A DNA stretch of 64,000 bases. Source: Streptococcus australis. Lineage in GTDB: Bacteria > Bacillota > Bacilli > Lactobacillales > Streptococcaceae. Below the pieces are notes generated by a model. That model had not been told where the DNA came from and did no database searches. It saw only the letters and a list, made by a program, of their open reading frames with translations. The DNA lies in contig NZ_RJPZ01000001.1 of assembly GCF_003943615.1 (NCBI RefSeq), forward strand, positions 21,974 through 85,973, read 5' to 3'. Position 1 is the first letter of the stretch. The number at the start of each line of letters is the position of its first letter. Both the position numbers and the translations under genes were made by a program. Positions 45,986 through 55,337 of the stretch are shown here, in pieces.

Positions 45986-47029
45986 TTAGACCAACATTGA
46001 AATCGGGTCTTCAATCAAGGCTTTCAAGTCTTTCATGAATTTGGCACCAGCCATACCATCGACGACTCGGTGGTCAATGGTCAAGCCCAAGCTCATGATT
46101 GGACGAATGACGATTTCACCATTCACAACAACTGGTTTTTCAACAGTTGCGCTAACACCAAGGATGGCTGAGTTTGGTTGGTTGATAATCGGTCCAAATG
46201 ATTGAACACCAAACATTCCCAAGTTACTGATGGTAAAGGTTGAATTTTGCAATTCACTTGGAGCTAATTTACCATCCAAAGTACGTCCGATAACATCCTT
46301 AAAGGCTACCACCAATTCTGACAAGGTCATCTTTTCTGCGTTGTAGACAACCGGTGTCATCAGACCATTGTCCATCCCAACCGCCATAGCCAAGTTGACA
46401 TAGTTGTGAGTGATGATGGTTTTACCATCCTCCGTCAATGACGCATTGATGTATGGGTGTTTCATCAAGGTCTTAACAACTGCAAGAGAAAGCAAATCTG
46501 TTACAGTGACTTTCTTACCAGTTGCTTCCATGATTGGATCCAATACCTTCTTACGAAGAGCCAACATTTGAGACATATCGACGTCATAGTTCAATGTAAA
46601 GGTTGGTGCAGTCAAGTAAGATTCCACCATCCGTTGTGCAATCACTTTACGCATTGGTGTCATCGGAATCCGTTCGATCTCACCATAAGGTGTTACGTTA
46701 TCAGGAACTTCTTCCACCTTCTCAATTTGAGCAGGCGACTTAATGGTATCCTTCTCAATATTCTCAGGAAGGAAAGCAAGAACATCCTTCTTCATGATCT
46801 TACCACGATGACCAGTTCCTTGGATTTCTTGCCAAGCAATATTGTGTTCTAAAGCAATTCGTTTTGCAAGTGGTGAAATGCGAACCACATTTGTGTCTTT
46901 ATATGTTTCCACGTCTTCTTTGTGGACACGACCGTTTGCGCCTGAACCAGAAACATCATAGAGGTTGATCCCTAGATCATCCGCTAATTTTCTAGCCGCA
47001 GGAGTCGCTCTTAGCTTATCATCAGCCAT
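45986..47029 (-). CDS. pdhC: pyruvate dehydrogenase E2, dihydrolipoamide acetyltransferase, lacking lipoyl domain
   Basis: 347 residues from ATG 47029 (RBS AGGAGAGG), rather than the longer open frame that reads into repeats. There is no lipoyl domain: the protein begins with two tandem peripheral-subunit-binding domains (about 7-43, ATPAARKLADDLG; about 52-88, ISPLAKRIALEHN), then the catalytic domain with HRVVDG (His320). Substrate acetyl groups must arrive on the lipoyl domain of LpdA. A 110-bp tandem repeat separates it from pdhB. Confidence 0.93.
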   Translation of the reverse strand: MADDKLRATPAARKLADDLGINLYDVSGSGANGRVHKEDVETYKDTNVVRISPLAKRIALEHNIAWQEIQGTGHRGKIMKKDVLAFLPENIEKDTIKSPAQIEKVEEVPDNVTPYGEIERIPMTPMRKVIAQRMVESYLTAPTFTLNYDVDMSQMLALRKKVLDPIMEATGKKVTVTDLLSLAVVKTLMKHPYINASLTEDGKTIITHNYVNLAMAVGMDNGLMTPVVYNAEKMTLSELVVAFKDVIGRTLDGKLAPSELQNSTFTISNLGMFGVQSFGPIINQPNSAILGVSATVEKPVVVNGEIVIRPIMSLGLTIDHRVVDGMAGAKFMKDLKALIEDPISMLV

Positions 47030-47044
47030 GACCTCTCCTATTCT

Positions 47045-47331
47045 ATTATAAGATATTAAGGATGCAGAGGGCAATGAAAAAATAGGAGATTGACGCTGTG
47101 TTCGATGAACACAAGGAAATCTATCTTTTTTTCGCAGACCTCCGTCCGAATTCAATTATAAGATACTAAGGGCGTTTAAAAGCGACTGAAAAATAGGAAA
47201 TCAACGCAGACTTCGATGAAGTCAAGGAGATTTATCTTTTTTCCGAGCTTTTAGCCCGTGCTCTAATCTAAGATATTATGGACGCAGAGAACTTTGCATC
47301 ATTAGATACAAAGTTTCTTCGTCTGAATTAT
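47045..47331 (-). repeat. 110-bp tandem repeat in the pdhB-pdhC gap
   Basis: Units begin at 47045, 47155 and 47265, exactly 110 bases apart; the third is internally deleted (about 67 bases left). Shared blocks are AAGATA(T/C)TA(A)G, CGATGAA--CAAGGA-AT, and TATCTTTTTT. On the minus strand, units 1 and 2 each contain TATAAT (47045-47050, 47155-47160); the first lies 16 bases before pdhC and could give it a promoter. This 329-base gap has no gene. Confidence 0.85.
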
Positions 47332-47339
47332 TGCTAGTT

Positions 47340-47356
47340 ACATAATTTATGTTATG
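47340..47356. repeat. post-stop palindrome after pdhB
   Basis: TTACATAA...TTATGTA just downstream of the pdhB stop on the minus strand; the fourth member of the set. Confidence 0.55.
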
Positions 47357-47358
47357 TA

Positions 47359-48351
47359 TTATTCTTTGTTGTAGGTTTTACGAATGGCATCTTTGATGCT
47401 TTCAACTGTCGGAATCATTGCATTTTCAAGGTTTTGCGCGTAAGGCATTGGTACATCTTCCCCCGCACAACGACGGATAGGTGCATCCAAGTAATCAAAT
47501 GCTTCTGATTCAGAAATAATAGCTGAGATTTCACCGATATAACCACTTGTTTTGTGAGCGTCATTGACAAGGACTACTTTTCCTGTTTTCTTGACAGAGT
47601 TAATGATGATTTCTTTATCAAGCGGAACCAAAGTACGTGGGTCTACTACTTCTACTGAAATGCCTTCTTCAACCAATTCTTCAGCTGCTTGCATCACGCG
47701 ACGAAGCATTTTTCCGTAGGTTACGACAGTTACATCCGTTCCTTCCCGTTTGATCTCTCCGACACCAAGTGGAATGGTATAGTCAGGATCTACAGGTACT
47801 TCACCTTTTTGGTTGAATTCTGATTTGTATTCAAGAATGATCACTGGGTTGTTGTCACGGATAGAAGACTTGAGAAGTCCTTTCATATCCGCTGGAGTTC
47901 CTGGAGCAACAACTTTCAAACCAGGAATATGGGTAAACCATGATTCCAAAGATTGGGAGTGTTGTGCTGCAGATCCAACTCCGTTACCAGCAGCACAGCG
48001 GACTGTCATCGGCACTTGCCCTTTTCCGCCAAACATGTAGCGAGTCTTAGCAGCTTGGTTGACGATAGCATCCATGGCAATCACGGAGAAATCCATGAAG
48101 GTCATATCAACGATTGGACGAAGTCCGGTCATGGCTGCACCAGCTGCTGCACCTGAGATAGCAGCCTCAGAAATCGGACAATCACGAACACGTTCTGGAC
48201 CGAATTCCTCTAGCATTCCTACGGAAGTTCCGAAGTCTCCACCGAAAACTCCGACATCTTCCCCCATCAACAATACATTTTCGTCGCGACGCATTTCCTC
48301 AGACATAGCAAGGATAATGGTATCGCGGAAAGACATTAATTTTGTTTCCAT
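47359..48351 (-). CDS. pdhB: pyruvate dehydrogenase E1 beta subunit
   Basis: 330-residue transketolase-like subunit that with PdhA binds thiamine diphosphate and decarboxylates pyruvate. MGEDVGVFGGDFG near 29 and PISEAAISGAAAG near 78 are E1-beta signatures; ends with FAPEDVPMPYA-like GEDVPMPYAQNLE. Sixteen bases after pdhA, with a good ribosome site. Confidence 0.95.
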   Translation of the reverse strand: METKLMSFRDTIILAMSEEMRRDENVLLMGEDVGVFGGDFGTSVGMLEEFGPERVRDCPISEAAISGAAAGAAMTGLRPIVDMTFMDFSVIAMDAIVNQAAKTRYMFGGKGQVPMTVRCAAGNGVGSAAQHSQSLESWFTHIPGLKVVAPGTPADMKGLLKSSIRDNNPVIILEYKSEFNQKGEVPVDPDYTIPLGVGEIKREGTDVTVVTYGKMLRRVMQAAEELVEEGISVEVVDPRTLVPLDKEIIINSVKKTGKVVLVNDAHKTSGYIGEISAIISESEAFDYLDAPIRRCAGEDVPMPYAQNLENAMIPTVESIKDAIRKTYNKE

Positions 48352-48367
48352 AATTCTCTACTCCCCC

Positions 48368-49336
48368 TTAGTCTGCGTAAATATCTTCAAAAGCTGATTC
48401 AAGTGGAGGGAATGGGCTTTCTTCCGCAAATTTCACTGAAGCTTCAACTGCTTCTTTCACTTCTTCTTGAATCTGATCCAATTCTTCTGCGCTCGCAATT
48501 TCATTTTCAAGGAGATACTTGCGAAGGTTTTCAATCGGATCTTTCTTCTTCCACTCTTCGACTTCTTCACGGGTCCGGTATTTACCAGGGTCAGATGAAG
48601 AGTGTCCAAGCCAACGATAGGTGACACTTTCGATCAAGACAGGACCTTTACCAGAACGGACATGTTCAACAGCTTTTTGGAATCCTTCATAGACATCAAT
48701 AACGTTGTTTCCATCAGGAATAAACATTCCAGGAATGCCGTAAGCAGCACTACGCTCATGGATGTGCTCCACATTGGTCATTTTCTTGATGTCAGCAGAG
48801 ATCCCATAACCATTATTAATACAGTAGAAGATCACGGGAAGATTCCAGATTGAAGCCATATTGACCGCTTCGTGGAAGACACCTTCGTTGGTTGCGCCAT
48901 CACCAAAGAAGCAGACAACAACTTTTCCAGTCTTATGCATTTGTTGAGTAAGGGCAGCCCCTACTGCAATTCCCATACCACCACCGACGATACCGTTGGC
49001 ACCGAGGTTACCGGCATCAAGGTCGGCGATATGCATAGAGCCACCCTTCCCTTTACAAGTACCAGTATACTTGCCAAGGATTTCAGCCATCATTCCATTC
49101 AAGTCGATCCCTTTAGCGATCGCTTGTCCGTGACCACGGTGGTTTGAAGTTAGCAGGTCATCCTCGTTCAAAGCTAGCATTGCTCCAACGTTGGCTGCTT
49201 CTTCACCAACAGAAAAGTGCGTCATTCCCGGCACTTTCCCTTTTTTTACTAACTGTGCAATTTTTAAGTCCATGCGACGGATTTCTTCCATTTTACGGAA
49301 CATATCCAATAAGAGACTTTTATCTAATGTTGCCAT
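48368..49336 (-). CDS. pdhA: pyruvate dehydrogenase E1 alpha subunit
   Basis: 322 residues. The thiamine-diphosphate motif runs from GDGATNEG (near 145) to YCINN (near 176); SYRWLGHSSSDPGKYRT is the phosphorylation-loop region. First gene of the PDH cluster, with a near-perfect promoter. Confidence 0.95.
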   Translation of the reverse strand: MATLDKSLLLDMFRKMEEIRRMDLKIAQLVKKGKVPGMTHFSVGEEAANVGAMLALNEDDLLTSNHRGHGQAIAKGIDLNGMMAEILGKYTGTCKGKGGSMHIADLDAGNLGANGIVGGGMGIAVGAALTQQMHKTGKVVVCFFGDGATNEGVFHEAVNMASIWNLPVIFYCINNGYGISADIKKMTNVEHIHERSAAYGIPGMFIPDGNNVIDVYEGFQKAVEHVRSGKGPVLIESVTYRWLGHSSSDPGKYRTREEVEEWKKKDPIENLRKYLLENEIASAEELDQIQEEVKEAVEASVKFAEESPFPPLESAFEDIYAD

Positions 49337-49372
49337 TATTTCGCCTTTCTTAGCATTTATTCATTCTCTTTC

Positions 49373-49401
49373 ATTTTATCCAAAATTGAAAGCACTGTCA
49401 A
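49373..49401 (-). promoter_or_regulatory. pdh operon promoter
   Basis: On the minus strand TTGACA (49396-49401), 17-base spacer, TAAAAT (49373-49378), about 35 bases before pdhA. Confidence 0.82.
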
Positions 49402-49523
49402 AAAAAATGCTCAATTATCTTCACAAATCAAACTCTATAGAACATTGGTGTAATAGAGTTTTTCAACTGTTGTATAAAAGATTCACAAAGTCATATATTG
49501 AGAAAATATTGATACTTCGGAAT

Positions 49524-49552
49524 AAAAAAACCGATAGGAAAAGACCTATCGG
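49524..49552 (-). terminator. terminator after the ATP-grasp gene
   Basis: CCGATAGG / CCTATCGG with a 6-base loop, then seven T on the minus strand. Confidence 0.88.
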
Positions 49553-49559
49553 ATCACTT

Positions 49560-50732
49560 TTATTCAGCTCGTTGACCAAAGTCACGAATCATTTGTTCCA
49601 ATTCCTCACGACTTGGAGTTGTTAACATGTAGAGATAGTCCCCTTGAAGCTCCGCAAAGGCTGCAGGCATGATCTTCTTCACTCGGAATTGATGCTGGTA
49701 TTTGGCCAAGACTTCTTCTTCTGAGAGAGCATAGCTTACATTAGCTCGACGAGAAGTCGCTAAGCAATAAAGAGGCTCAAATTCAGAAGCAGGGAATTCT
49801 TCTCCAGCTACGAGGGCCGCATAACCACGATACAAGTCGATGGAGTGAGCGTAATTGTAGACATCAATTGTAAAGCCTCCTGCAGGTCGGTTATTGTACT
49901 CGATCGCAATATAGTCATCCCCATCACGGAAAAACTCAATATGGAAGAATCTCTCCTTCATACCAAAAGCTTTGACAATCGCTTCACCGTACTGACGCAA
50001 TTTTGGATCCATCTCTTTGAGGACATAATAAGAGTTGTCCATCTTGTAGAGCATCAAGTCAAGTGGTGTATAGGCATAGTCAAAAGTAGTTGAAAAGACA
50101 ATGTTTCCATCTCGATCCACTAAACCATCAAAAGTACAGATTTCACTGGAAAGAACAAATTTCTCAAAAAAGTATTCAGTATGTCCATCCCATTCAGCTT
50201 TGAAACGATTCACATCTTCTGGAGTTTCAATTTTAAAGGTCGCTGCCGCTCCTACTCCGTTATCAGGCTTGGCAATCAACGGCAACCCAATCTTCTTCAC
50301 AGCCTTGTCGATGTCTTTTTCTGCTTTGACCACTGCACCAGGAACGACAGGAACTCCCGCTTTTTTAAAGAGTTTCTTCATTTCTGATTTAAACTTGGTT
50401 TTCTTTAAATCTTTAGGTTTGGCCCCAAAGACATTAAATTGCTCACGAAGTGCCGCATCCAATTCCAACCAGTATTCATTGTGAGATTCGATGCGATCGA
50501 TTGGGCCATGCTTATAGAAGAGAAAGGCTACTGCACGTTTCACTTCGTCCAAGTTTTCCATGTTATCGACACGGAAATACTCTGTCAAACTGTTGCGCAA
50601 AGGTTCATCTAACTGCTCGTAAGGCTCTTGGCCGATCCCCAAGACAGTGATTCCTTTGTTAGCCAACTCAATGGTGAATTGTTGGAAATTTTGTGGATAA
50701 TAAGGTGAAATAACAAGATAATTCATAGACAT
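49560..50732 (-). CDS. ATP-grasp domain enzyme, unknown substrate
   Basis: 390 residues: an N-terminal pre-ATP-grasp fold (NYLVISPYYPQNFQQF), then the ATP-grasp domain with GLPLIAKPDNGVGA near 150 and the metal site HIEFFRDGDDYIAIEYNNRP near 270. Forms carboxylate-amine or carboxylate-thiol bonds; resembles carbamoyl-phosphate-synthase-like family members. It follows two esterase genes after 15 bases, so the three probably act together. Confidence 0.78.
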   Translation of the reverse strand: MSMNYLVISPYYPQNFQQFTIELANKGITVLGIGQEPYEQLDEPLRNSLTEYFRVDNMENLDEVKRAVAFLFYKHGPIDRIESHNEYWLELDAALREQFNVFGAKPKDLKKTKFKSEMKKLFKKAGVPVVPGAVVKAEKDIDKAVKKIGLPLIAKPDNGVGAAATFKIETPEDVNRFKAEWDGHTEYFFEKFVLSSEICTFDGLVDRDGNIVFSTTFDYAYTPLDLMLYKMDNSYYVLKEMDPKLRQYGEAIVKAFGMKERFFHIEFFRDGDDYIAIEYNNRPAGGFTIDVYNYAHSIDLYRGYAALVAGEEFPASEFEPLYCLATSRRANVSYALSEEEVLAKYQHQFRVKKIMPAAFAELQGDYLYMLTTPSREELEQMIRDFGQRAE

Positions 50733-50747
50733 CTCCTCCCTTTTTAC

Positions 50748-51488
50748 TTATAAATACATCTGACCTAAGAAATACGGCATTTGTTTCCGCCACCAATCCC
50801 AATCATGAGCTACATCGTGCCCCCACTCTGCAAACCAAGCAGGGATATTTTTGTGATCAAAGGCTTCCTTCAATTTATAGAAGGATGGAAGTCCATCCTG
50901 CTCCCAAGCCCCAAGACCGGTACAGATGACAATTTCGGCCTGACGGTAACGGTCGATAAACCAACCATCATTTTGATGCCAAATATAATCAGACGGAGAG
51001 TTTTGGTAAATCGCTTCATCTCCTCCAAACTCACCAACAAAGAAACGAGCATCGTAGACACCACTCAAGGCAATGACTTTGTTGAAGACATCTGGGTGTT
51101 GCAAGAAGAAATTGAGCGCGTGGTAAGCTCCCATTGAGCAGCCGGTTGTCATCATTGGGTCAAACCAACCCGTTTTGTGCTTGATGAAAGGAATGGCCTC
51201 TTCAATAACATAGCGTTCATAGGCACGATGCATCTCTGCACGATCGTGAGGGTTTTTCCACTCACAAAGCCAGCTCTCACTATCGACACTCGAAAGGGTG
51301 AAAAATTGAACACGCCCTTCTTCAATAAACTGAGCACAAGCATCAATCATACCGAAGTCATAGTACTCATTATGGCTTCCACCAGATGAAGCGAAGACCA
51401 CAATAGGAATCCCCGCATGACCATAGCGGTTTAGATACATTTCGCGGTTAAGTTGGCCACTCCAGTGGCTTAAATGTTCAATATTCAT
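50748..51488 (-). CDS. esterase (alpha/beta hydrolase, esterase-D/enterochelin type)
   Basis: 246 residues, with TTGCSMGAYHALNF supplying the nucleophile near 127 and GHDVAHDW a late His near 225. Related in fold to the adjacent 275-residue enzyme but not a close copy. Middle gene of the esterase-esterase-ATP-grasp unit. Confidence 0.8.
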   Translation of the reverse strand: MNIEHLSHWSGQLNREMYLNRYGHAGIPIVVFASSGGSHNEYYDFGMIDACAQFIEEGRVQFFTLSSVDSESWLCEWKNPHDRAEMHRAYERYVIEEAIPFIKHKTGWFDPMMTTGCSMGAYHALNFFLQHPDVFNKVIALSGVYDARFFVGEFGGDEAIYQNSPSDYIWHQNDGWFIDRYRQAEIVICTGLGAWEQDGLPSFYKLKEAFDHKNIPAWFAEWGHDVAHDWDWWRKQMPYFLGQMYL

Positions 51489-51527
51489 AAGTTCCCTCTT
51501 TCTCTTTATATGTTTATTTTAAGTTTA

Positions 51528-52355
51528 TTAATCCCATTTTTCTGCCAAAAAGCGAAGACATTCTGGTAGATGTTCAGCCCAGGCTTCTTCATGGTGGATC
51601 GCCCCGGATTGAATCCGAATGGCGATATTTTCTAAAGCAACTCCTTGTTGAATAACATCATGGTAATAACGAAGAGATGAGTCTATATAGGCTTGCTTGA
51701 TATTCCCAGCCATTAACGTTTTATCAGTATCATCTGCCTCTTCAGTCCCTACATAGATGTATATACGTTGATCTGGATACAAGTTCTTACGCTCGATATA
51801 GCGATCAAATGCTTCTTGATGCAACCAATTGGCAGAGGAGAATACTCCTAGACAACCGATTTGATCTTGGTATTCCAAGCCTAAAAATTGAGTGATGTTA
51901 CCGCCTAGCGAAGATCCAATCATAGCTGTATGTTCTCGATCAGCAAGAGTGCGATATTCTTGATCGATAAAAGGTTTGACCACATCCATGACAAACTCCC
52001 CATACTCGACGCCCTTGCCACCAAATTGCATCCCAGGAATGTTGGATTCCTTGTATTTCCAGGCAGAGTACTCGTTCATCCGTTGCAAGCCATCATTATC
52101 AATGGCAACGACAATCATGCGACTAATATCTGGATTACGCTTGATGGCTGGAATGACCTTCCAAGAGTGACCTACAAAGGCTTCCTTACTATAGAAGACA
52201 TTTTGCCCGTCATGGAAATAAACTACAGGATAGCGTCGATCAGTGTCTGTTTCATAATTTTTAGGTAATAAGACTCGGACACGACGGAGTTTTCCGGTAT
52301 AAGGCACTTTCAACTCGTGTGTCTTCATCTCTAAATAAAAATAAGATTTATTCAT
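51528..52355 (-). CDS. esterase, enterochelin-esterase-like alpha/beta hydrolase
   Basis: 275 residues. Nucleophile motif GSSLGGN near 148, HDGQNVFY near 49, and a late HHEEAW His. First of the esterase-esterase-ATP-grasp unit, with an extended -10 promoter just after the trmFO terminator. Substrate unknown. Confidence 0.8.
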   Translation of the reverse strand: MNKSYFYLEMKTHELKVPYTGKLRRVRVLLPKNYETDTDRRYPVVYFHDGQNVFYSKEAFVGHSWKVIPAIKRNPDISRMIVVAIDNDGLQRMNEYSAWKYKESNIPGMQFGGKGVEYGEFVMDVVKPFIDQEYRTLADREHTAMIGSSLGGNITQFLGLEYQDQIGCLGVFSSANWLHQEAFDRYIERKNLYPDQRIYIYVGTEEADDTDKTLMAGNIKQAYIDSSLRYYHDVIQQGVALENIAIRIQSGAIHHEEAWAEHLPECLRFLAEKWD

Positions 52356-52390
52356 TGTCAGAAAACTCTCTATATTCTAAATTTTTATTT

Positions 52391-52399
52391 ATTATACCA
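52391..52399 (-). promoter_or_regulatory. extended -10 promoter of the esterase operon
   Basis: TGGTATAAT on the minus strand, 35 bases before the ATG; the -35 region falls in the trmFO terminator and is poor. Confidence 0.6.
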
Positions 52400-52409
52400 T
52401 TTTTATAAG

Positions 52410-52438
52410 AAAAAGTCTGGATTTCTCCAAACTTTTTC
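52410..52438 (-). terminator. trmFO terminator
   Basis: GAAAAAGTTTGGA / TCCAGACTTTTTC with a GAAA loop and T run on the minus strand. Confidence 0.85.
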
Positions 52439-52449
52439 ATTGATTGACT

Positions 52450-53784
52450 TTATTTTCCAATAAATCTTGCCAGATCTTGTAAAGAACGTTCGGCAATTTT
52501 CTCGTAACGTTCCTTTTTATCCCGAATGCGTGGGCCATCTAGCTCTTTAATAATTCCAAAGTTGACATTCATAGGCTGGAAATGCTTGCTATCAGCATGG
52601 GTAATATAGTGAGCCAGACTTCCGATGGCTGTTGTTTCTGGAAATATTGCTGCTTCCTCTCCTTTGAAGAGACGAGCGGCATTGATCCCGGCAACTAAAC
52701 CTGATGCTGCAGATTCAACATAGCCCTCTACTCCTGTCATTTGACCTGCAAAAAAGAGGTTGGCTTGTTTCTTAGAACGGTAGGTCTGCTCAAGGAGATT
52801 TGGAGAGTCCATGTAAGAATTGCGGTGCATGACCCCATATCTCACAAACTCAGCATTTTCCAAACCAGGGATCATTTGGAAGACGCGCTTTTGCTCACCC
52901 CATTTGAGATGCGTTTGGAAACCGACGATATTGTAGAGGCTAGCAGCCGCATTGTCTTGGCGAAGCTGAACGACAGCGTATGGTGTCTTAAACTCACCAT
53001 CACGAGGCCCCTTGTAATCATCCGGATACTCGAGACCAACTGGCTTCATAGGACCATAGAGCATGGTTTTAATCCCTCGTTTAGCCATGACCTCGATTGG
53101 CATACAACCTTCGAAATACTTTTCTTTTTCAAAAGAGTTAAGCGGGGCTTCTTCCGCATTGACCAAGGCCTCATGGAAATCCATAAACTCTTGTTTGGTC
53201 ATTGGGCAGTTGAGATAAGCTGCTTCTCCTTTGTCATAACGTGACTTGAGATAAACCTTACTCATATCGACAGTATTGACATCGATAATAGGAGCTGCTG
53301 CATCGTAGAAGTAGAAACCATCCCCACCATTTAGCGCATGAATCTTTTCCGCCAAGGCATCGCTGGTTAGGGGACCCGTTGCGACCACTGTGATAGCATC
53401 TGCCGGCAATTCCGTGATTTCATCACGAATTACTTCAATCAGAGGGTGTTGGGACACCTTCTCAGTTACCCGACTGGCAAATCCTTCGCGATCCACGGCG
53501 AGTGCACCACCGGCCGGCACTCGAGTTGCTTCAGCTGCTTCAAGAATGACAGAACCAAGACGGCGCATTTCTTCTTTGAGGAGACCAACAGCATTGGTTA
53601 ACGAATCCCCGCGAAGAGAGTTCGAACAGACTAACTCAGCAAAGTTGTCTGTTTTGTGTTGTGGAGTGGATTTGACCCCACGCATTTCATAGAGCTTCAC
53701 CGGAATTCCCTGTTGGGCAATCTGGTAAGCCGCTTCCGAGCCTGCTAGGCCCGCACCGATAACATTGATATAAGATTGAGACAT
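52450..53784 (-). CDS. trmFO: tRNA m5U54 methyltransferase, folate/FAD-dependent
   Basis: Makes ribothymidine at position 54 of tRNA with methylene-THF and FADH2. 444 residues from ATG 53784 ([10 protein letters not shown]), the family start; an open frame upstream has no support. FAD motif [10 protein letters not shown] at 9-18; [19 protein letters not shown] near 50-70 is family-typical, as is the late [16 protein letters not shown]. Own extended -10 promoter. Confidence 0.95.
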   Translation of the reverse strand: MSQSYINVIGAGLAGSEAAYQIAQQGIPVKLYEMRGVKSTPQHKTDNFAELVCSNSLRGDSLTNAVGLLKEEMRRLGSVILEAAEATRVPAGGALAVDREGFASRVTEKVSQHPLIEVIRDEITELPADAITVVATGPLTSDALAEKIHALNGGDGFYFYDAAAPIIDVNTVDMSKVYLKSRYDKGEAAYLNCPMTKQEFMDFHEALVNAEEAPLNSFEKEKYFEGCMPIEVMAKRGIKTMLYGPMKPVGLEYPDDYKGPRDGEFKTPYAVVQLRQDNAAASLYNIVGFQTHLKWGEQKRVFQMIPGLENAEFVRYGVMHRNSYMDSPNLLEQTYRSKKQANLFFAGQMTGVEGYVESAASGLVAGINAARLFKGEEAAIFPETTAIGSLAHYITHADSKHFQPMNVNFGIIKELDGPRIRDKKERYEKIAERSLQDLARFIGK

Positions 53785-53881
53785 GACACTAATACCTCTT
53801 TGGGTGGAATCGAAGTTCATATCAAAACAACTATCTGGACTGTTTGACACCCACAAATCTTTCTAAATTGATACTTGGTCC

Positions 53882-53890
53882 ATTATACCA
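53882..53890 (-). promoter_or_regulatory. extended -10 promoter of trmFO
   Basis: TGGTATAAT on the minus strand, about 98 bases before the ATG, just after the satE terminator. Confidence 0.55.
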
Positions 53891-53900
53891 AAAAGGGCAT

Positions 53901-53932
53901 AAAAAAGACAGGGAGGCTAATCCTTCCTGTCT
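53901..53932 (-). terminator. satDE terminator
   Basis: AGACAGGAAGG / CCTCCCTGTCT followed by six T on the minus strand. Confidence 0.82.
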
Positions 53933-53957
53933 GGTCTATCGATTGTTAGTTGTTTTC

Positions 53958-54662
53958 TTATAAACACAACCAGGCTGCTAAGAGGGCAGATAGAATACTG
54001 AATAAAGAACCAATCAAGTAATATTCCGCGAAGGCTGGGTTCTCCGAAATTTTATTGTAGCGAGCGATGGATTTGGCTGTAAAGACTAGGCCGATAGAAG
54101 CAAATTGTCCATACACGAGACAGGCGCCGATAATCAACCGCTCTAAAAAACCAATCATGGAACCAGCCCCAGTGATGGTATCCATTTTATCCTCCATCGT
54201 CGGCTGGTACTTAGCAAAGAGAATTTTAAAGACTATATTGGTCGGTTTTCCCACCAGGAGGACATAAAAAATTAGATTTAAACTGTCCAAAGGCAGATAG
54301 GTAGTGCCGTTTTTAGCTCCAAAAAGGACAAGGCAAGTAATGATACCGACATGCAAGAATTGATCCAGCGCAAAAGCCCATGAGTTTGTTAATTTCCATT
54401 GTTTTTGCACCCAAGGCTTGCTGTAATCAATCCCTGCATGAGTTAGCAAAATGATCAAGCAAATCCACCATAGGTCCAGGTGACAGAGGGAAACGACGAT
54501 TAGGGGAAGAGCTACATAGAGAATATGAAGGCCTAACACCTTCTTATCCCGATCCTTGCGATCCGCCATCTTTTGACTTTGAAAATAATAATCCGATAAC
54601 AAATGACAAATCAACAAGAGAATCAAGTATGGACTTATTACGATACTAGACAATCCGGTCAT
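53958..54662 (-). CDS. satE: SatE-like DUF3307 membrane protein
   Basis: 234 residues with about six membrane helices; LLICHLLSDYYFQSQKMADRK near the start is the DUF3307 signature. Overlaps satD by 17 bases. In S. mutans satCDE is linked to acid tolerance; the biochemical role is unknown. Confidence 0.82.
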   Translation of the reverse strand: MTGLSSIVISPYLILLLICHLLSDYYFQSQKMADRKDRDKKVLGLHILYVALPLIVVSLCHLDLWWICLIILLTHAGIDYSKPWVQKQWKLTNSWAFALDQFLHVGIITCLVLFGAKNGTTYLPLDSLNLIFYVLLVGKPTNIVFKILFAKYQPTMEDKMDTITGAGSMIGFLERLIIGACLVYGQFASIGLVFTAKSIARYNKISENPAFAEYYLIGSLFSILSALLAAWLCL

Positions 54663-55323
54663 AGACCTCTCCTTTCGCTAGAGCTTGTATACTAGCAAGG
54701 GTTGCTGCTCTTCCCCGTAAATACACACGAATACTACTACTCTTCAAGCGTTTAGACAGTGCGCTTGGATTGATATCCAGTGATTGAGCCAAGTCTTGCT
54801 GACTAAAATTCTCACTGTATACAAATCTCTTAAGAAGATCTAGCAGGATTTCTTCCTGACTGCCACGCCAACCCGAACGAATGGCTTCTCCTGAAGCAAT
54901 GAGGGCGTTTACCAATAAGTCCTTACTGTCGTTCCCACTTGAAAAATAGATCTGGGTATTGCCGTAGTCATTTTTCTGATGAACCAGATTGATGGCTGCG
55001 CGTGCGTTCCAATAGGCCGGCCCATCTGCACCAATACTTTGCAAGGGATCAATAGCTGTTGCAATCTCTCCAAGTCCGATACCAAAACGTAGTTGAGTCG
55101 GGCTTAGTTCTGAACGCAAGGTATCGATGATTTGAAAAACTGGAGCATCCACTTTTAAAAGTGCCTGAAACTCATCGCCCAGGGTCAAGGTAAAACAGGA
55201 TGCCAAGTAATCTCCAAAGAGTTCATTCATCTTTCGAAGCGTTTTTTCTAACTGTTTTTGCAGGTTGAAACGTTCTTGAACCATTTTAGAATCAATAACA
55301 TCTGCAATCAAAGCAAGATACAT
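54646..55323 (-). CDS. satD: SatD family protein
   Basis: 225 residues: an N-terminal alpha/beta domain resembling nucleotide-cyclase-like folds (YLALIADVIDSK, LTLGDEFQALL) and a C-terminal helix-turn-helix (QQDLAQSLDINPSALSKRL near 175-193). The HTH and the operator array just upstream point to self-control. AAGGAGG precedes the ATG. First gene of satDE. Confidence 0.85.
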   Translation of the reverse strand: MYLALIADVIDSKMVQERFNLQKQLEKTLRKMNELFGDYLASCFTLTLGDEFQALLKVDAPVFQIIDTLRSELSPTQLRFGIGLGEIATAIDPLQSIGADGPAYWNARAAINLVHQKNDYGNTQIYFSSGNDSKDLLVNALIASGEAIRSGWRGSQEEILLDLLKRFVYSENFSQQDLAQSLDINPSALSKRLKSSSIRVYLRGRAATLASIQALAKGEVYDRIV

Positions 55324-55337
55324 AAGCCCACCTCCTT

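Noticed and set aside
47030..47155. Longer PdhC start adding 42 residues
   Set aside because: It reads through the tandem repeat; the ATG at 47029 has a strong AGGAGAGG site and fits homologues.
47045..47331. CRISPR or phage attachment array
   Set aside because: 110-base units without spacers; no cas or integrase genes.
53785..53856. Longer TrmFO start
   Set aside because: No ribosome site, and the FAD-binding start of the family is at 53784.
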